From positions 92,249,805 through 92,313,804 of the forward strand of contig NC_088295.1 of NCBI RefSeq assembly GCF_032854445.1: a stretch of 64,000 nt of DNA, written 5' to 3'. This DNA is from Liolophura sinensis (Eukaryota; Mollusca; Polyplacophora; Chitonida; Chitonidae). Positions 37,101 through 48,012 of the stretch are shown piece after piece (the stretch's first letter is position 1; every line of letters starts with the position of its first letter). Made by a program: the position numbers and the translations under genes. The notes beneath the pieces were generated by a model. The model was not told the DNA's origin. It ran no database searches and was given only the letters and a program-made list of their open reading frames with translations.

Positions 37101-40100
37101 AGCCTGGAAATACACAGTGTTGCTCATGTCATACAGGTCGGAAAAATACAGTGTTGCTCATGTCATACAGCCTAGAAACACACAATGTAAACTACACTGC
37201 TCATGTCATACAGCCTGGAAACACACAGTGTAAGCTACACTGCTCGTGTCATACAGTCTGGAAACACACAGTGTAAGCTACACTCCTCATGTCATACAGC
37301 CTGGAAATACACAGTGTTGCTCATGTCATACAGGGTGGAAAAATACAGTGTTGCTCATGTCATACAGCCTGGAAACACACAGTGTAAGCTACACTGCTCA
37401 TGTCATACAGCCTGGAAATATACAGTGTTGCTCATGTCATACAGCCAGGAAAAACACTGTGTAAGCTACACTGCTCATGTCATACAGCCTGGAAATATAC
37501 AGTGTTGCTATGTCATACAGCCAGGAAATACACAGTGCTGCTCATGTTATACAACCTGGAAATATACAGTGTTGCTCACGTCATACAGCCTGGAAACACA
37601 CAATATAAAGTACACTGCTCATGTTATACAGTCTGGAAACACACAGTGTAAACTACACTGCTCATGTCATACAACCTGGAAAAACACCGTGTAAGCTGCA
37701 CTGCTCATGTCATACAGCCTGGGAATATACAGTGCTGCTCATGTCATACAGCCAGGAAATACAAAGTGCTGCTCATGTTATACAGTCTGGAAACACACAG
37801 TGTAAACTACACTGCTCATGTCATACAACCTGGAAAAACACAGTGTAAGCTACACTGCTCATGTCATACAGCCTGGAAATACAGTGCTGCTCATGTCATA
37901 CAGCCAGGAAATACACAGTGCTGCTCATGTTATACAACCTGGAAATATACAGTGTAAACTACACTGCTCATGTTATACAGTCTGGAAACACACAAATGTA
38001 AGCTACACTGCTCATGTCATACAGTCTGGAAAAACACTGTGTAAGCTACACTGCTCATGTTATACAGCTTGGAATCACACAGTGTAAGATACATTGCTCA
38101 TGTCATATAGCCTGGAAACACACAGTGTAAGCTACACTGCTCAAGTCATACAGTCTGGAAATATACAGTGTTGCTATGTCATACAGCCTGGAAACACACA
38201 GTGTAAGCTACACTGTTCATGTTAAACAGCTTGGAATCACAAAGTGTAAGATACATTGCTCATGTCATATAGCCTGGAAACACACAGTGTAAGCTACACT
38301 GCTCATGTTATACAGCTTGGAATCACACAGTGTAAGATACATTGCTCATGTCATATAGCCTGGAAACACACAGTGTAAGCTACACTGCTCATGTCATACA
38401 ACCTGAAAATATAGTGTTGCTCATGTCATGCAGTCTGGAAACACACAGTGTAAGCGACATTGCTCATGTCATACAGTCTGGAAATATACAGTGTTGCTCA
38501 CGTCATACAACCTGGAAAAACATAGTGTAAGCTACACTGCTCATGTTATACTGCATGGAAACACACAGTGTAGGCTACACTGCTCATGTCATACAACCTG
38601 GAAAAACACAGTGTAAGCTACACTGTTCATGTTAAACAGCTTGGAATCACAAAGTGTAAGATACATTGCTCATGTCATATAGCCTGGAAACACACAGTGT
38701 AAGCTACACTGCTCATGTTATACAGCTTGGAATCACACAGTGTAAGATACATTGCTCATGTCATATAGCCTGGAAACACACAGTGTAAGCTACACTGCTC
38801 ATGTCATACAACCTGAAAATATAGTGTTGCTCATGTCATGCAGTCTGGAAACACACAGTGTAAGCGACATTGCTCATGTCATACAGTCTGGAAATATACA
38901 GTGTTGCTCACGTCATACAACCTGGAAAAACATAGTGTAAGCTACACTGCTCATGTTATACTGCATGGAAACACACAGTGTAGGCTACACTGCTCATGTC
39001 ATACAACCTGGAAAAACACAGTGTAAGCTACACTGCTCATGTTATACTGCCCGGAAACACACAGTGTAAGCTACACTGCTCATGTCATACAACCTGGAAA
39101 AACACTGTGTAAGCTACACTGCTCATGTTATACTGCCCGGAAACACACAGTGTAAGCTGCACTGCTCATCTTATACAGCTTGGAAATCCTTTGTTACTCA
39201 TACCACACAGCCTGGAAATACTTTGTTGATCATGTTACACAGCCTGGAAATACACAGTGTAAGCTACACTTCACATGTCACATAACTTTGAAATACACAG
39301 TTTATCATGTCATACAGCCTAGAAATACACTGTTCCTCTGGGCTCTGTTTCCTCCCACCATAATGCTGGTCGCCGTCGCGTAAGTGAAATATTCTAGAAT
39401 AAATCAAATAAATAAATAAATAAATACACAGTGTAAGCTACACTGTTCATGTCATACAGAATGGAAACACACACTGCTCACTTTACAGAGCCTAGAAATG
39501 CACAGTGTAAGCCACACTTCTCGTGTTACACAGTCTGGAAATACAAGCTATATTTCTCATGTTATACATAAACCCTTTGCTGTACCATCACCACTGGTAT
39601 GCCTGAGAGTGCCTCAACTCTCTGGTGGAAACTGTCCACATGTAATGTACCATCACATTATAAACTCTGCTGTACCACTACCACTGGTATGTCTGGGTGT
39701 GTCTTGGCACCCTGGCTGAAACTGACAACATGTAATGTACCATCACATTATAAACTCTGCTGTACCACTACCACTGGTATGTCTGGGTGTGTCTTGGCAC
39801 CCTGGCTGAAACTGTCCACATGTAATATACCATCACATTATACACTCCGCTGTAACATTACCACTGGTATGTCTGGGTGTGTCTTCGCACCCTAGCTAAA
39901 ACTGTCCACATGTAATGTACCATCACATTATACACTCTGCTGTACCATTACCACTGGTAGTGTGCCCCTGAGACATTATACCATCATCTATACCTTTGAC
40001 ACTGGTATGTCTGGGTGTGCCCTGGTATATAATACCATCAGCTGTGCGATTACCAATGGTACGACCAGATGTGCCCTGGTACATTATACCATCAGCTGTA

Positions 40101-43100
40101 CTATTACCACTGGTATGCCTGAGTGTGCCCAGGTACATTATACCATCAGTTGTACTGTTACAACTGGCATGTCTGAGAGTGCCCTGGTACATTATACCAT
40201 CAACTGTATCATTACCAATGGTATGTCCAGATGTGCCCTGGTACATTATACCATCAGCTGTACTATTACCACTGGTATGCCTGAGTGTGCCAAGGTACAT
40301 TATGCCATCAGTTGTACTGTTACAACTGGCATGTCTGAGTGTGCCCTGGTACATTATACCATCAACTGTACCATTACCAATGGTATGTCCCGATGTGCCC
40401 TGGTATATTATACCATCAGCTATACCACTACCACTGGTATGTCTGGGTGTGTCTTGGCACCCTAGCTAAAACTGTCCGTATGTAATGTACCATTACATTA
40501 TACACTCCGCTGTACCACTACAACTGGTATGTCTGGGTGTGCCCCAGACATTATACCATCAGCTGTGCAATTACCAATGGTATGTCCAGATGTGCCCTGG
40601 CACATTATACCATCAGCTGTACTATTACCACTGGTATGCCTGATAGTGTCCAGGTACATTATACCATCAGTTGTACCGTTACAACTGGCATGTCTGAGTG
40701 TGCCCCAGTACATAATACCACCAGCTGTACCATTACCAATGGTATGTCCCGATGTGCCCCGGTACATTATACCATCAGCTGTACCTTTAACCCTGGTATG
40801 TCTGGGTGTGCCCTGAGAAATTATACCATAAACTGTACCATTACCACTGGCATGTCTGAGTGTGCCTGGGTACATTATACCATCAGCTGTACCTTTAACC
40901 CTGGTATGTCTGGGTGTGCCCTGCTACATTATACCATCAGCTGTAGCAATACCAATGGTATGTCGAGATGTGCCCTGGTACATTGTACCATCAGCTGTAC
41001 TATTAACACTGGAATGTCTAAGTGTGCCCTGGTACATTATACCATCAACTGTACCATTACCAATGGTATTTCTGGGTGTGCCCCAGTACATTATACTATC
41101 AGCTGTACCATCACCATGTAATAGTATATCTGAGTGTGCCTGGGTACCTTATACCATCAGCTGTACTAGTACCAATGGTACTAGTGCCCTGGTACATTAT
41201 ACAATTACCACTGGTATGGCCAGGTGTGAGCTGCTACATTATACCATCATGTATACCATTACCATTTGTATGTCCTGGAGTGCTGCGACACTCTATCTGA
41301 AACTGTCCAAACTTAATGTGGTCCCCATCATTAATTTTCTTGTCTGACTTGGCACCGCTCACTTCTGCTATAACACTTTGACACTTGGGCAATCTTCTTT
41401 TGATTTCACCTGACCCGGTCACATGATCGGCATGAACATGTGTGTTTACTGCCAAAAAAAGTAAAGAGGCACATCAGCATGTTCCACAGAATATAATGAT
41501 AAGAGGTTCCTTTCTATCATACACTCACAGACAGGACAGGATTTCCTTACGCCAAAAAAATGCTACATACCGGTATTTGTTTTAGTTTACATGTGTCAGT
41601 AAGGTTCAATAAAACCTAGAATATAAATTGTTAACAGTTAACAGTGTCTACAACCACATCGGGCCACGAAATCTAGGTGGTCGGAGTAACCAAAAAATGG
41701 GTTACAGGTTTTAAGCCTTGAATAACCCTGATCGTTCGGTTCTCCTTAACTCTTTGTTCCAGGGTACAAATTGGCATAACTGATTTATCAGTGTGCACAA
41801 TAACACTCCAGGTAACTGACGTGCAAACGTTTGTTTCATTCGTGCCAAATTTCGTAGCCTGAATGTGTTTGATTTTTATAGAGGAAGTATGTCACTGTTA
41901 CCCTTTGTACTCAATGGAACTATGTGCCATCACTACATAGGTTATCTGATGTTTAACCCCACTCCAGTATGACCTTATCTCAGTATTACCTGCATAGATG
42001 AGATTGAGCTGGAGGTCCTTAACTATCTGCACGTCCCGGTCCACCAACTCTAGCACAGGGTCAATCAGGATTGCCTCCCTTGATGCACTATCAGCCAGCA
42101 AATAGGTGTAGGTATACGACTTAAAATCAAACAGCTGAATGAGATAAAAAAACACACAAAACATAACTACTGATCCCTGGTATCAGTGAAGTGTGCCAAA
42201 TCCCTGGCATACATTCAATATTTAACCATGCTTTTTGGGGTGGGGGTGGGGGGGGGGGGGGGGGTGAATGTGGCTGGATGAATTTTGACAGCCAGGAATT
42301 GTAGTATTACATGATAAGACTTATGAAAAATTGACAAGTGATTCTATAAACATACAATAATATGCATGATTATTGTGTTTGTGCATACACCTACTTGCAA
42401 TAATTATATACTGCATATTGATCCTGTGGGACATTAGGCCATATAACACCATCATGATTTCAAGTACATGTGTACTGGTCCGCATGGTACCTTTCACTGA
42501 AACAACTAAACCAGCCAAAACTGGCCACAGCTATATAGATATGTAACTGGTACAGCTGCCTGCTGCTAGATTATTGTACCACTCACACAAAGGTCACCGA
42601 GTTTCACCACATACAACACACACTTTAACATATTAGGCTCCATTTGGAACATGTCTTGGGACGTTGGTGATCTCTGAAGCTGGACCCTCACCTATACTTG
42701 GCTGGGACAGGCATTCAGCTTGCCTTTGAATGAACCCCTCTGCATACTGTTTAGGAGAGGATTACATCAGAATCAAACTTACTGTGCTGTAGGCCTACCC
42801 TTGAGCTGATTGTCTTATTACATCACTTCAGCTTGTCTACAACTGCAAATAATATCATTAAACTTTGCTCTATTTGGGCCTGTTTTTATGTTGAAACATA
42901 CTATATAGCTCCAAAGAGCTACCGGTACATTAAACTGTAAGGGGTACAAAGGCTGTCTAGCCAAAAGGTATGCAGTACGCATGGGGGCCTAAGCGTAATG
43001 CGTTCAGGATAACATACCTCCGCACATCTGTAACTTACACCACGAGCACGCTTACCTGACGAAACAAGTATTCTTTCGAGGAGAACGATGTTGACATATT

Positions 43101-43247
43101 TTTCGCTTCTGCTGAGATCGGTTTCGTTTTGAACAAGCCCACCCTCAAGCGTGGAACGTCAGCCGCGTAAGTTTTGACGCCGTAATGTTGACGTCGCTGT
43201 TCGAGAATTGACTGCCGCATCTTTAGCCAATGTCCTCTAACAAGCAT
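34184..43247 (-). CDS. ETHE1: Persulfide dioxygenase ETHE1, mitochondrial
   Basis: Seven exons: 43247-43056, 42134-41990, 41448-41263, 36437-36345, 36193-36104, 34677-34561, 34239-34184, total 292 codons plus stop, all phases consistent. ETHE1 is a metallo-beta-lactamase-fold non-haem iron enzyme of the mitochondrial matrix. It oxidises glutathione persulfide to sulfite in sulfide detoxification. Diagnostic motifs: THVHADH (H116, H118, D120, H121), PGHT (H172), [19 protein letters not shown] (D191) and FPAHDY (H232). The ligands H116, H172 and D191 are spaced exactly like human H79, H135 and D154. The N-terminus is longer than the human one and rich in R, K and Q ([20 protein letters not shown]), fitting a mitochondrial presequence. 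An in-frame ATG also occurs upstream in the same open frame, so the start is the least certain part. The C-terminus [14 protein letters not shown] matches the family. Confidence 0.95.
34815..35415. repeat. 37-bp minisatellite in ETHE1 intron 5
   Basis: About 16 copies of GATGAAGACATGTCACCTCA followed by CTGGAATGCCATGTCAT. Confidence 0.9.
35755..36103. repeat. Degenerate repeat derived from the ETHE1 exon 5 donor
   Basis: About nine loose copies of a 30-40-bp unit such as TTGATACTTACCTGTGTAAT CATGAGCAGGTG run directly into the true exon 5 donor, which reads CACTTACCTGTGTAATCATG on the plus strand. Several copies keep the complement of CAG|GTAAGT or a close relative. Confidence 0.72.
36622..39565. 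repeat. 34/43-bp minisatellite derived from the ETHE1 exon 4 acceptor (intron 3)
   Basis: About 75 copies of GCTCATGTCATACAGCCTGG AAACACACAGTGTAAGCTACACT (43 bp) or the shorter form ending CAGTGTT (34 bp). The real acceptor at 36438 reads GTATGTCATACAACCTGGAA ATATACAGTGTTGCTCATGT on the plus strand and is a clear member. Two ~410-bp blocks (38208-38617 and 38618-39027) look identical. A SINE fragment lies near the distal end. Confidence 0.92.
39342..39425 (+). mobile_element. SINE-like 3' fragment inside ETHE1 intron 3
   Basis: CTGTTTCCTCCCACCATAAT, GCTGGTCGCCGTCGCGTAAG, TGAAATATTCTAGAATAAAT and an (AAAT)n tail, interrupting the array. Confidence 0.75.
39575..41262. repeat. 54-bp minisatellite derived from the ETHE1 exon 3 donor (intron 3)
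   Basis: About 28 units of ACCATTACCACTGGTATGTC, TGGGTGTGCCCTGGTACATT, ATACCATCAGCTGT. The true exon 3 end and donor (41255-41300) aligns along the whole unit (ATACCATTACCATTTGTATG TCCTGGAGTG). Longer variants (39600-39960, 40440-40510) also copy more exon 3 coding sequence, such as GAAACTGTCCACATGTAATG against GAAACTGTCCAAACTTAATG. Confidence 0.92.
42231..42264 (+). repeat. Poly-G tract in ETHE1 intron 1
   Basis: Interrupted G runs ending in 17 consecutive G. Quadruplex-prone, with uncertain length. Confidence 0.8.
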
Positions 43248-43328
43248 TCCCTTGTCATGGTAGATGGTTTTCCCTAAAACACAAACCACGGAAAGCGCTG
43301 GTCGTTGGCAAAGCACAAACATCGTCAA

Positions 43329-44528
43329 CTGTCGTATTTAACCTATGAACAACCCATCAGCGAACACGACGGTCTACGTGACGACTACACGACGCACACA
43401 GCACTGTCACAACGTAGGTCGGCCTGACAGCTGCGCATGCCCTTTAAGCGTATCATGTACCAACTTCCGTATTCAGTAAAGACTGGAAGGAGTCAAGTTT
43501 TGAAAAAATTCCGCTCTTGGAGAAAGAGCTGAAAATACTGGAATTTGAGTCCGTACTTTTTATATTAGTAGACAGTTTTCACCACTACAACTGTACCGAG
43601 AGATCGCCGCCTACATATTAATACAGCGAGAAGTATGTGCGGAATAAGGGCATGTGTACCCGGGAATGATCTCCAAAGTTTGCATTCTCATTTTTGAAAA
43701 CATAAACAAGACCAGTGCATCTACAGTTGCAGTAGGTACACGTTTAACAGACAGATTAGTGCATAAATTCATGAATACCGTACACTAGAATTTCAATTAA
43801 CCATGCAACCTGTATTCGAAGATAAGTAAGAGACACAGTTGATGACATGCTTGTGAAAACGAACCTTGTACGAAAGTTGTAGCTGTTGTGGACTAGAAAA
43901 CATCAGCACTTGCGCCCACTTTCACAAAACTTTGTAAATCAGTTTTTCGTCACATTTCTGGAAAATAAGGTCGCCTTATGGATCCATAACCTAACCTAAC
44001 CGGCAGAAGTTGACGAAAAGAAATATGACGTTTTGAGCTAGAATTGTGATGGGGGCATCTGGAACCAAATAGGACAATTTGTAAGCCATTGACTATCGTG
44101 GTTATTTCAAGTTTAGGGCATGGTACTATATTTTGTGGTTTTTCATTTACATCTTAAGAGCCAACTTTTACTAGTTCATGTACTAAATGTTCTGTACATA
44201 TTGACATAAATTACCATTCAAAAACAAGAGTGGATTGCAGAAATGATTCAGTCAGGTAAATAAATTCATTGAATTGTGTGATTGATGTACATCACACCAT
44301 CAAATCCCAACAGATAGACTCTGCATGGGCCTGAAGAGCTTTGTGCTTTTCCTTAAACTGCTAAATGCTGAGGACCAAGTGAAGAATAAAAGTATAAAAT
44401 CACCAGTATAAAATCTGCATAAATTTAAAGATGTAACACTTCAAACTGTTCTGATGTCATTTCAGCAAATAACCTAGCTCCTTTTATTTTACCTTTTTGT
44501 CTATGTGTTTGCCTGTAGGTGAGTGGAG
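43329..44528. promoter_or_regulatory. Shared upstream region of ETHE1 and ANAPC13
   Basis: The two start codons face away from each other, 1.28 kb apart. Near 43375-43450 the sequence has CTACGTGACGAC (CRE-like) and GCTGCGCATGCCC (NRF1-like half site), and is richer in CpG than the surroundings. A CTGTAG acceptor-like sequence at 44513-44518 suggests a non-coding first exon for ANAPC13. A bidirectional promoter is an inference from this layout. Confidence 0.45.
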
Positions 44529-44753
44529 ATGGACAGCGAGGTAAGCCGCGATGGTCGTGTGATGGACCTCATCGATGAGAAGTGGCGAGAGGACCAGTTG
44601 CCCATGGAGGACGTGGCCGTTCCTCAGATGGAACTGCCGGAGCTGGAACCCGATAATGGACCAACGAGCGAGACCCAGGAGGAACAGGAGCAGAAATGGA
44701 CAGACCTCGGATTGTCCACGTTACATGAACAACCCCCGTCCTCATCAGGCTAA
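44529..44753 (+). CDS. ANAPC13: Anaphase-promoting complex subunit 13
   Basis: One uninterrupted exon encodes 74 residues, exactly the length of the human protein. It begins MDSEVSRDGRVMDLIDEKWR, continues EDQLPMEDVAVP and the acidic ELPELEPDNG, and ends with KWTDLGLSTLHEQPPSSSG. ANAPC13 (yeast Swm1) is a small, largely extended subunit that stabilises the TPR lobe of the APC/C, the ubiquitin ligase controlling exit from mitosis. The start is the ATG in GGAGATGG; a CTGTAG acceptor 10 bp upstream implies a spliced 5' leader. Its stop (TAA 44751-44753) is followed within 150 bp by a 106-bp tandem array. Confidence 0.95.
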   Translation: MDSEVSRDGRVMDLIDEKWREDQLPMEDVAVPQMELPELEPDNGPTSETQEEQEQKWTDLGLSTLHEQPPSSSG

Positions 44754-44889
44754 CCAAGGAATATTCCACTGGCCTGCTTTAGAGTACTTGCATAAACTGT
44801 GAACAATGAAAAAAAAAACCTTCCCTGTACAGGTTATCAGAGGTTTGTTCCCATGGTCTGGTTACTGCTGTTATTTGTCCATGTAGCAC

Positions 44890-45992
44890 TGGGTTGTGAA
44901 ATTGTGACTAGCAGCCCTCAAGCTGTATGTAGCACGGAAAGGTAAATAGCTACATGTTTCACTGAGCTGTGAATGCTAACTGTTCTCAGGTTAGCAGGAA
45001 TGATGTGAATAGGTACTGTCTTCAAGCTGCATGTAGCACGGAAAGGTAAATAGCTACATGTTTTACTGAGCTGTGAATGCTAACTGTCCTCAGGTTAGGA
45101 GGAATGAGATGTGAATAGGTACTGTCTTCAAACTGCATGTAGCACGAAAAGGTAAATAGCTAAATGTCTTACTGAGCTGTGAATGCTAACTGTTCTCAGG
45201 TTAGCAGGAATGAGATGTGAATAGGTACTGTCTTCAAACTGCATGTAGCACGAAAGGTAAATAGCTACATGTTTTACTGAGCTGTGAATGCTAACTGTTC
45301 TCAGGTTAGGAGGAATGAGATGTGAATAGGTACTGTCTTCAAACTGCATGTAGCACGGAAAGGTAAATAGCTACATGTTTCACTGAGCTGTGAATGTTAA
45401 CTGTTCTCAGGTTAGCAGGAATGAGATGGGAATAGGTACTGTCTTCAAACTGCATGTAGCACGGAAAGGTAAATAGCTACATGTTTCACTGAGCTGTGAA
45501 TGCTAACTGTTCTCAGGTTAGGAGGAATGAGATGTGAATAGGTACTGCCTTCAAGCTGTATGTAGCACGGAAAGGTAAATAGCTACATGTTTCACTGAGC
45601 TGTGAATGCTAACTGTTCTCAGGTTAGGAGGAATGAGATGTGAATAGGTACTGTCTTCAAACTGCATGTAGCACGGAAAGGTAAATAGCTACATGTTTCA
45701 CTGAGCTGTGAATGCTAACTGTTCTCAGGTTAGGAGGAATGAGATGTGAATAGGTACTGTCTTCAAACTGCATGTAGCACGGAAAGGTAAATAGCTACAT
45801 GTTTTACTGAGCTGTGAATGTTAACTGTTCTCAGGTTAGCAGGAATGAGATGTGAATAGGTACTGTCTTCAAACTGCATGTAGCACGGAAAGGTAAATAG
45901 CTACATGTTTCACTGAGCTGTGAATGCTAACTGTTCTCAGGTTAGCAGGAATGAGATGTGAATAGGTACTGTCTTCAAACTGCATGTAGCAC
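44890..45992. repeat. 106-bp minisatellite downstream of ANAPC13
   Basis: About ten copies; 106-bp spacing is seen at 45361 and 45467. Each unit has AGGTAAATAGCTACATGTTT, CACTGAGCTGTGAATGCTAA, CTGTTCTCAGGTTAGGAGGA, ATGTGAATAGGTACTGTCTT and CAAACTGCATGTAGCACGGA. The unit includes donor-like AAAGGTAAAT and acceptor-like TGTTCTCAGG words. It may lie in the ANAPC13 3' untranslated region. Confidence 0.92.
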
Positions 45993-46175
45993 TGGACTGC
46001 AATCTTCGTGCTACTTGTAGCACTTGGCTGTGAAAAGCTACATGTAACCAAGTTTTAATAGTGTGAATGGTTTTTACATGTATTACATGTTTATACCATA
46101 GGTTGTTGCCATAGTTACAATCAAGTTGAGTTGACTATAGCTGAATTGAACCACACCAAGTATTAACTGTCAGCA

Positions 46176-46410
46176 CAATGACTCGGGGAGCCTCTCAGAA
46201 GGGCAGTCGCTGTGAGTTCAAGTCCAGTTCATGCAGGTTTCTTCTCCGGTCATACGTGGGATGGTCTGTCAAAAGCCTGCAGATGGCCATGGGTCTCGCC
46301 TGGGCTCTGCTTGGTTTCCTCTCACCATTGTTGTTACATGAAATGTAGGTATAATAAGTAAAATACTCTTGAGTACGGTGAAAACATCAATCATAAAGTA
46401 AATAAATGTC
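46176..46410 (+). mobile_element. SINE-like element, most complete copy of its family here
   Basis: Has a box B-like GTGAGTTCAAGTCCAG, then TTCTTCTCCGGTCATACGTG, CCTGCAGATGGCCATGGGTC, GGTTTCCTCTCACCATTGTT, AAAATACTCTTGAGTACGGT and an AAATAAAT tail. A shorter relative follows at 46702-46790 (GTTTCCTTCCTCCATATTAA, AAATACTCCTGGGTACAGC). Confidence 0.75.
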
Positions 46411-46799
46411 TGTTGGAGTTGCCTAGTCAGCAGCTCTCTGTCACACATATTCATATGTGAATAAATAAATGTAATATTGAGCATGTAAAAATGCTTGTTT
46501 TTTGTGTATGTCTTTTGTTGTTGTTGTTGTTTTATTTTCGTGTGTACAGACCACTAGAAGCTAACTGTCCCCCAAACAGTGGTAGCTTAGATAAATGATA
46601 AGGGATGGAAATGTTTACGGCCGCTCTGTACATCCTTTAGTTCTATGCTGACAGTGTGGTTAATAGGTGTAAGGATGGATCATGGTTTAAGTATATGAAC
46701 CAGCCTGGTTTCCTTCCTCCATATTAATGCCCACTGTCGCTGTATAAGGGAAATACTCCTGGGTACAGCACAAAACAGATAGAGAAATAATACATGTAG

Positions 46800-47998
46800 G
46801 GCTACATGTACGTGGATCAAATTCTGCAGACATCACAAATTTTAGAAGTGCCTCCTCATGTGGTTTCCCCTTACATAGCGAATGCTATAACAGTAACTCT
46901 GCGATGTGGGCAGAGAGGATCTTGAGCCATGGGAAACTTCTAGAGGCAATCTGCATGCATGGTGTGTTAGTTTCTTAGTTTAGGTGAATAATGTAATCTG
47001 TGTCTGTGTTACTTTTTTTACCAGTGTGAAAGGACCTCACAATTCAGCATTCTGTATCAAAATAGTAGCCTAGTCAAGTCAGGGATTTGTTCCAGTATGA
47101 ATATGAACTGTTTTCCCATACCAGTACAGTGTTCCAGTATGAATATGAACTGTTTTCCCATACGGTACCAGTACAGTGTTCCAGTAAATTGGGTGCTCGG
47201 GAGATAGCCGTTGCTGTGAAGTGGAATGATGTAATTGTCTACAGCTGCTACTATACAAGGCTAATGCTACACGTCCATCAACCAACCAGCAACCCTTTAT
47301 CTCACTGTTCTAGCCAGCAGAGATGAAAATGTGATGTAGATTGTTTCCTAAATTATTACCATTTGGTACAAAGTTGTGCAAGTTTTGGGGTGTCTCATGG
47401 AAACAACAATTTTGTCATTTCCACTTTTGCTTGATGTTACATCACACAAGAAGTCGTCAGTTAACCCTCTGAGGTCTGAAAATGAAGAGCACTGATCACC
47501 ACTGAGGTAGGGCTAGTAGAGATCACACTTCACTGTAGCCCCTTGCAATTCATTGTAAACATACATGTACAGTGTATGGTAAGACTCACTGAGCCTACTG
47601 ATGTGGTAACTGCTGTGTTTTATTCATATGTTCCTGTGTTAATTACTTCTCTTTTTGAAACGGTATAATCGATGGAACAGCTATGAATCATAAAGATACC
47701 CTTGTGACATATAAACTATGAGCACAAGAAACTGTACTGAAAGTTTCCTGTCAAACAGGGAAGCCTGTTACATTTTGTTAAAAATATTTTCTAATCATAT
47801 ATCTATTCTAACTTGACAAATTCCAGCTTTTGTAATTCGTGACATTCGTAAGTAGAATTATTAAGGCAAGACAAATGCCAGCTTTTTCAATAAGTTGTTA
47901 TTTATTTCCAACATTATATTTTTATGGAGGACTTGCAACGGGGCTGCCGCCAAGAGTTATGTCCCCTGATCCGCATGGACACTTCTGCACATGCGCTC
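46800..47998. other. Spacer between ANAPC13 and CFAP44
   Basis: No supported gene. Contains a short duplication at 47087-47180 (TGTTCCAGTATGAATATGAA CTGTTTTCCCATAC, twice). Confidence 0.5.
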
Positions 47999-48012
47999 GC
48001 GACCATGGCAAC
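47999..48012 (+). promoter_or_regulatory. Candidate RFX X-box overlapping the CFAP44 start codon
   Basis: GCGACC-AT-GGCAAC compares with the X-box consensus GTNRCC-N(0-3)-RGYAAC, with one mismatch (C for T at position 2). The start codon is the AT of the spacer plus the next G. RFX factors drive many ciliary genes through X-boxes near the transcription start. An NRF1-like CACATGCGC lies just upstream. Confidence 0.4.

Noticed and set aside
36827-41347. Many open frames of 60-190 codons on both strands
   Set aside because: By-products of the ETHE1 intron 3 minisatellites.
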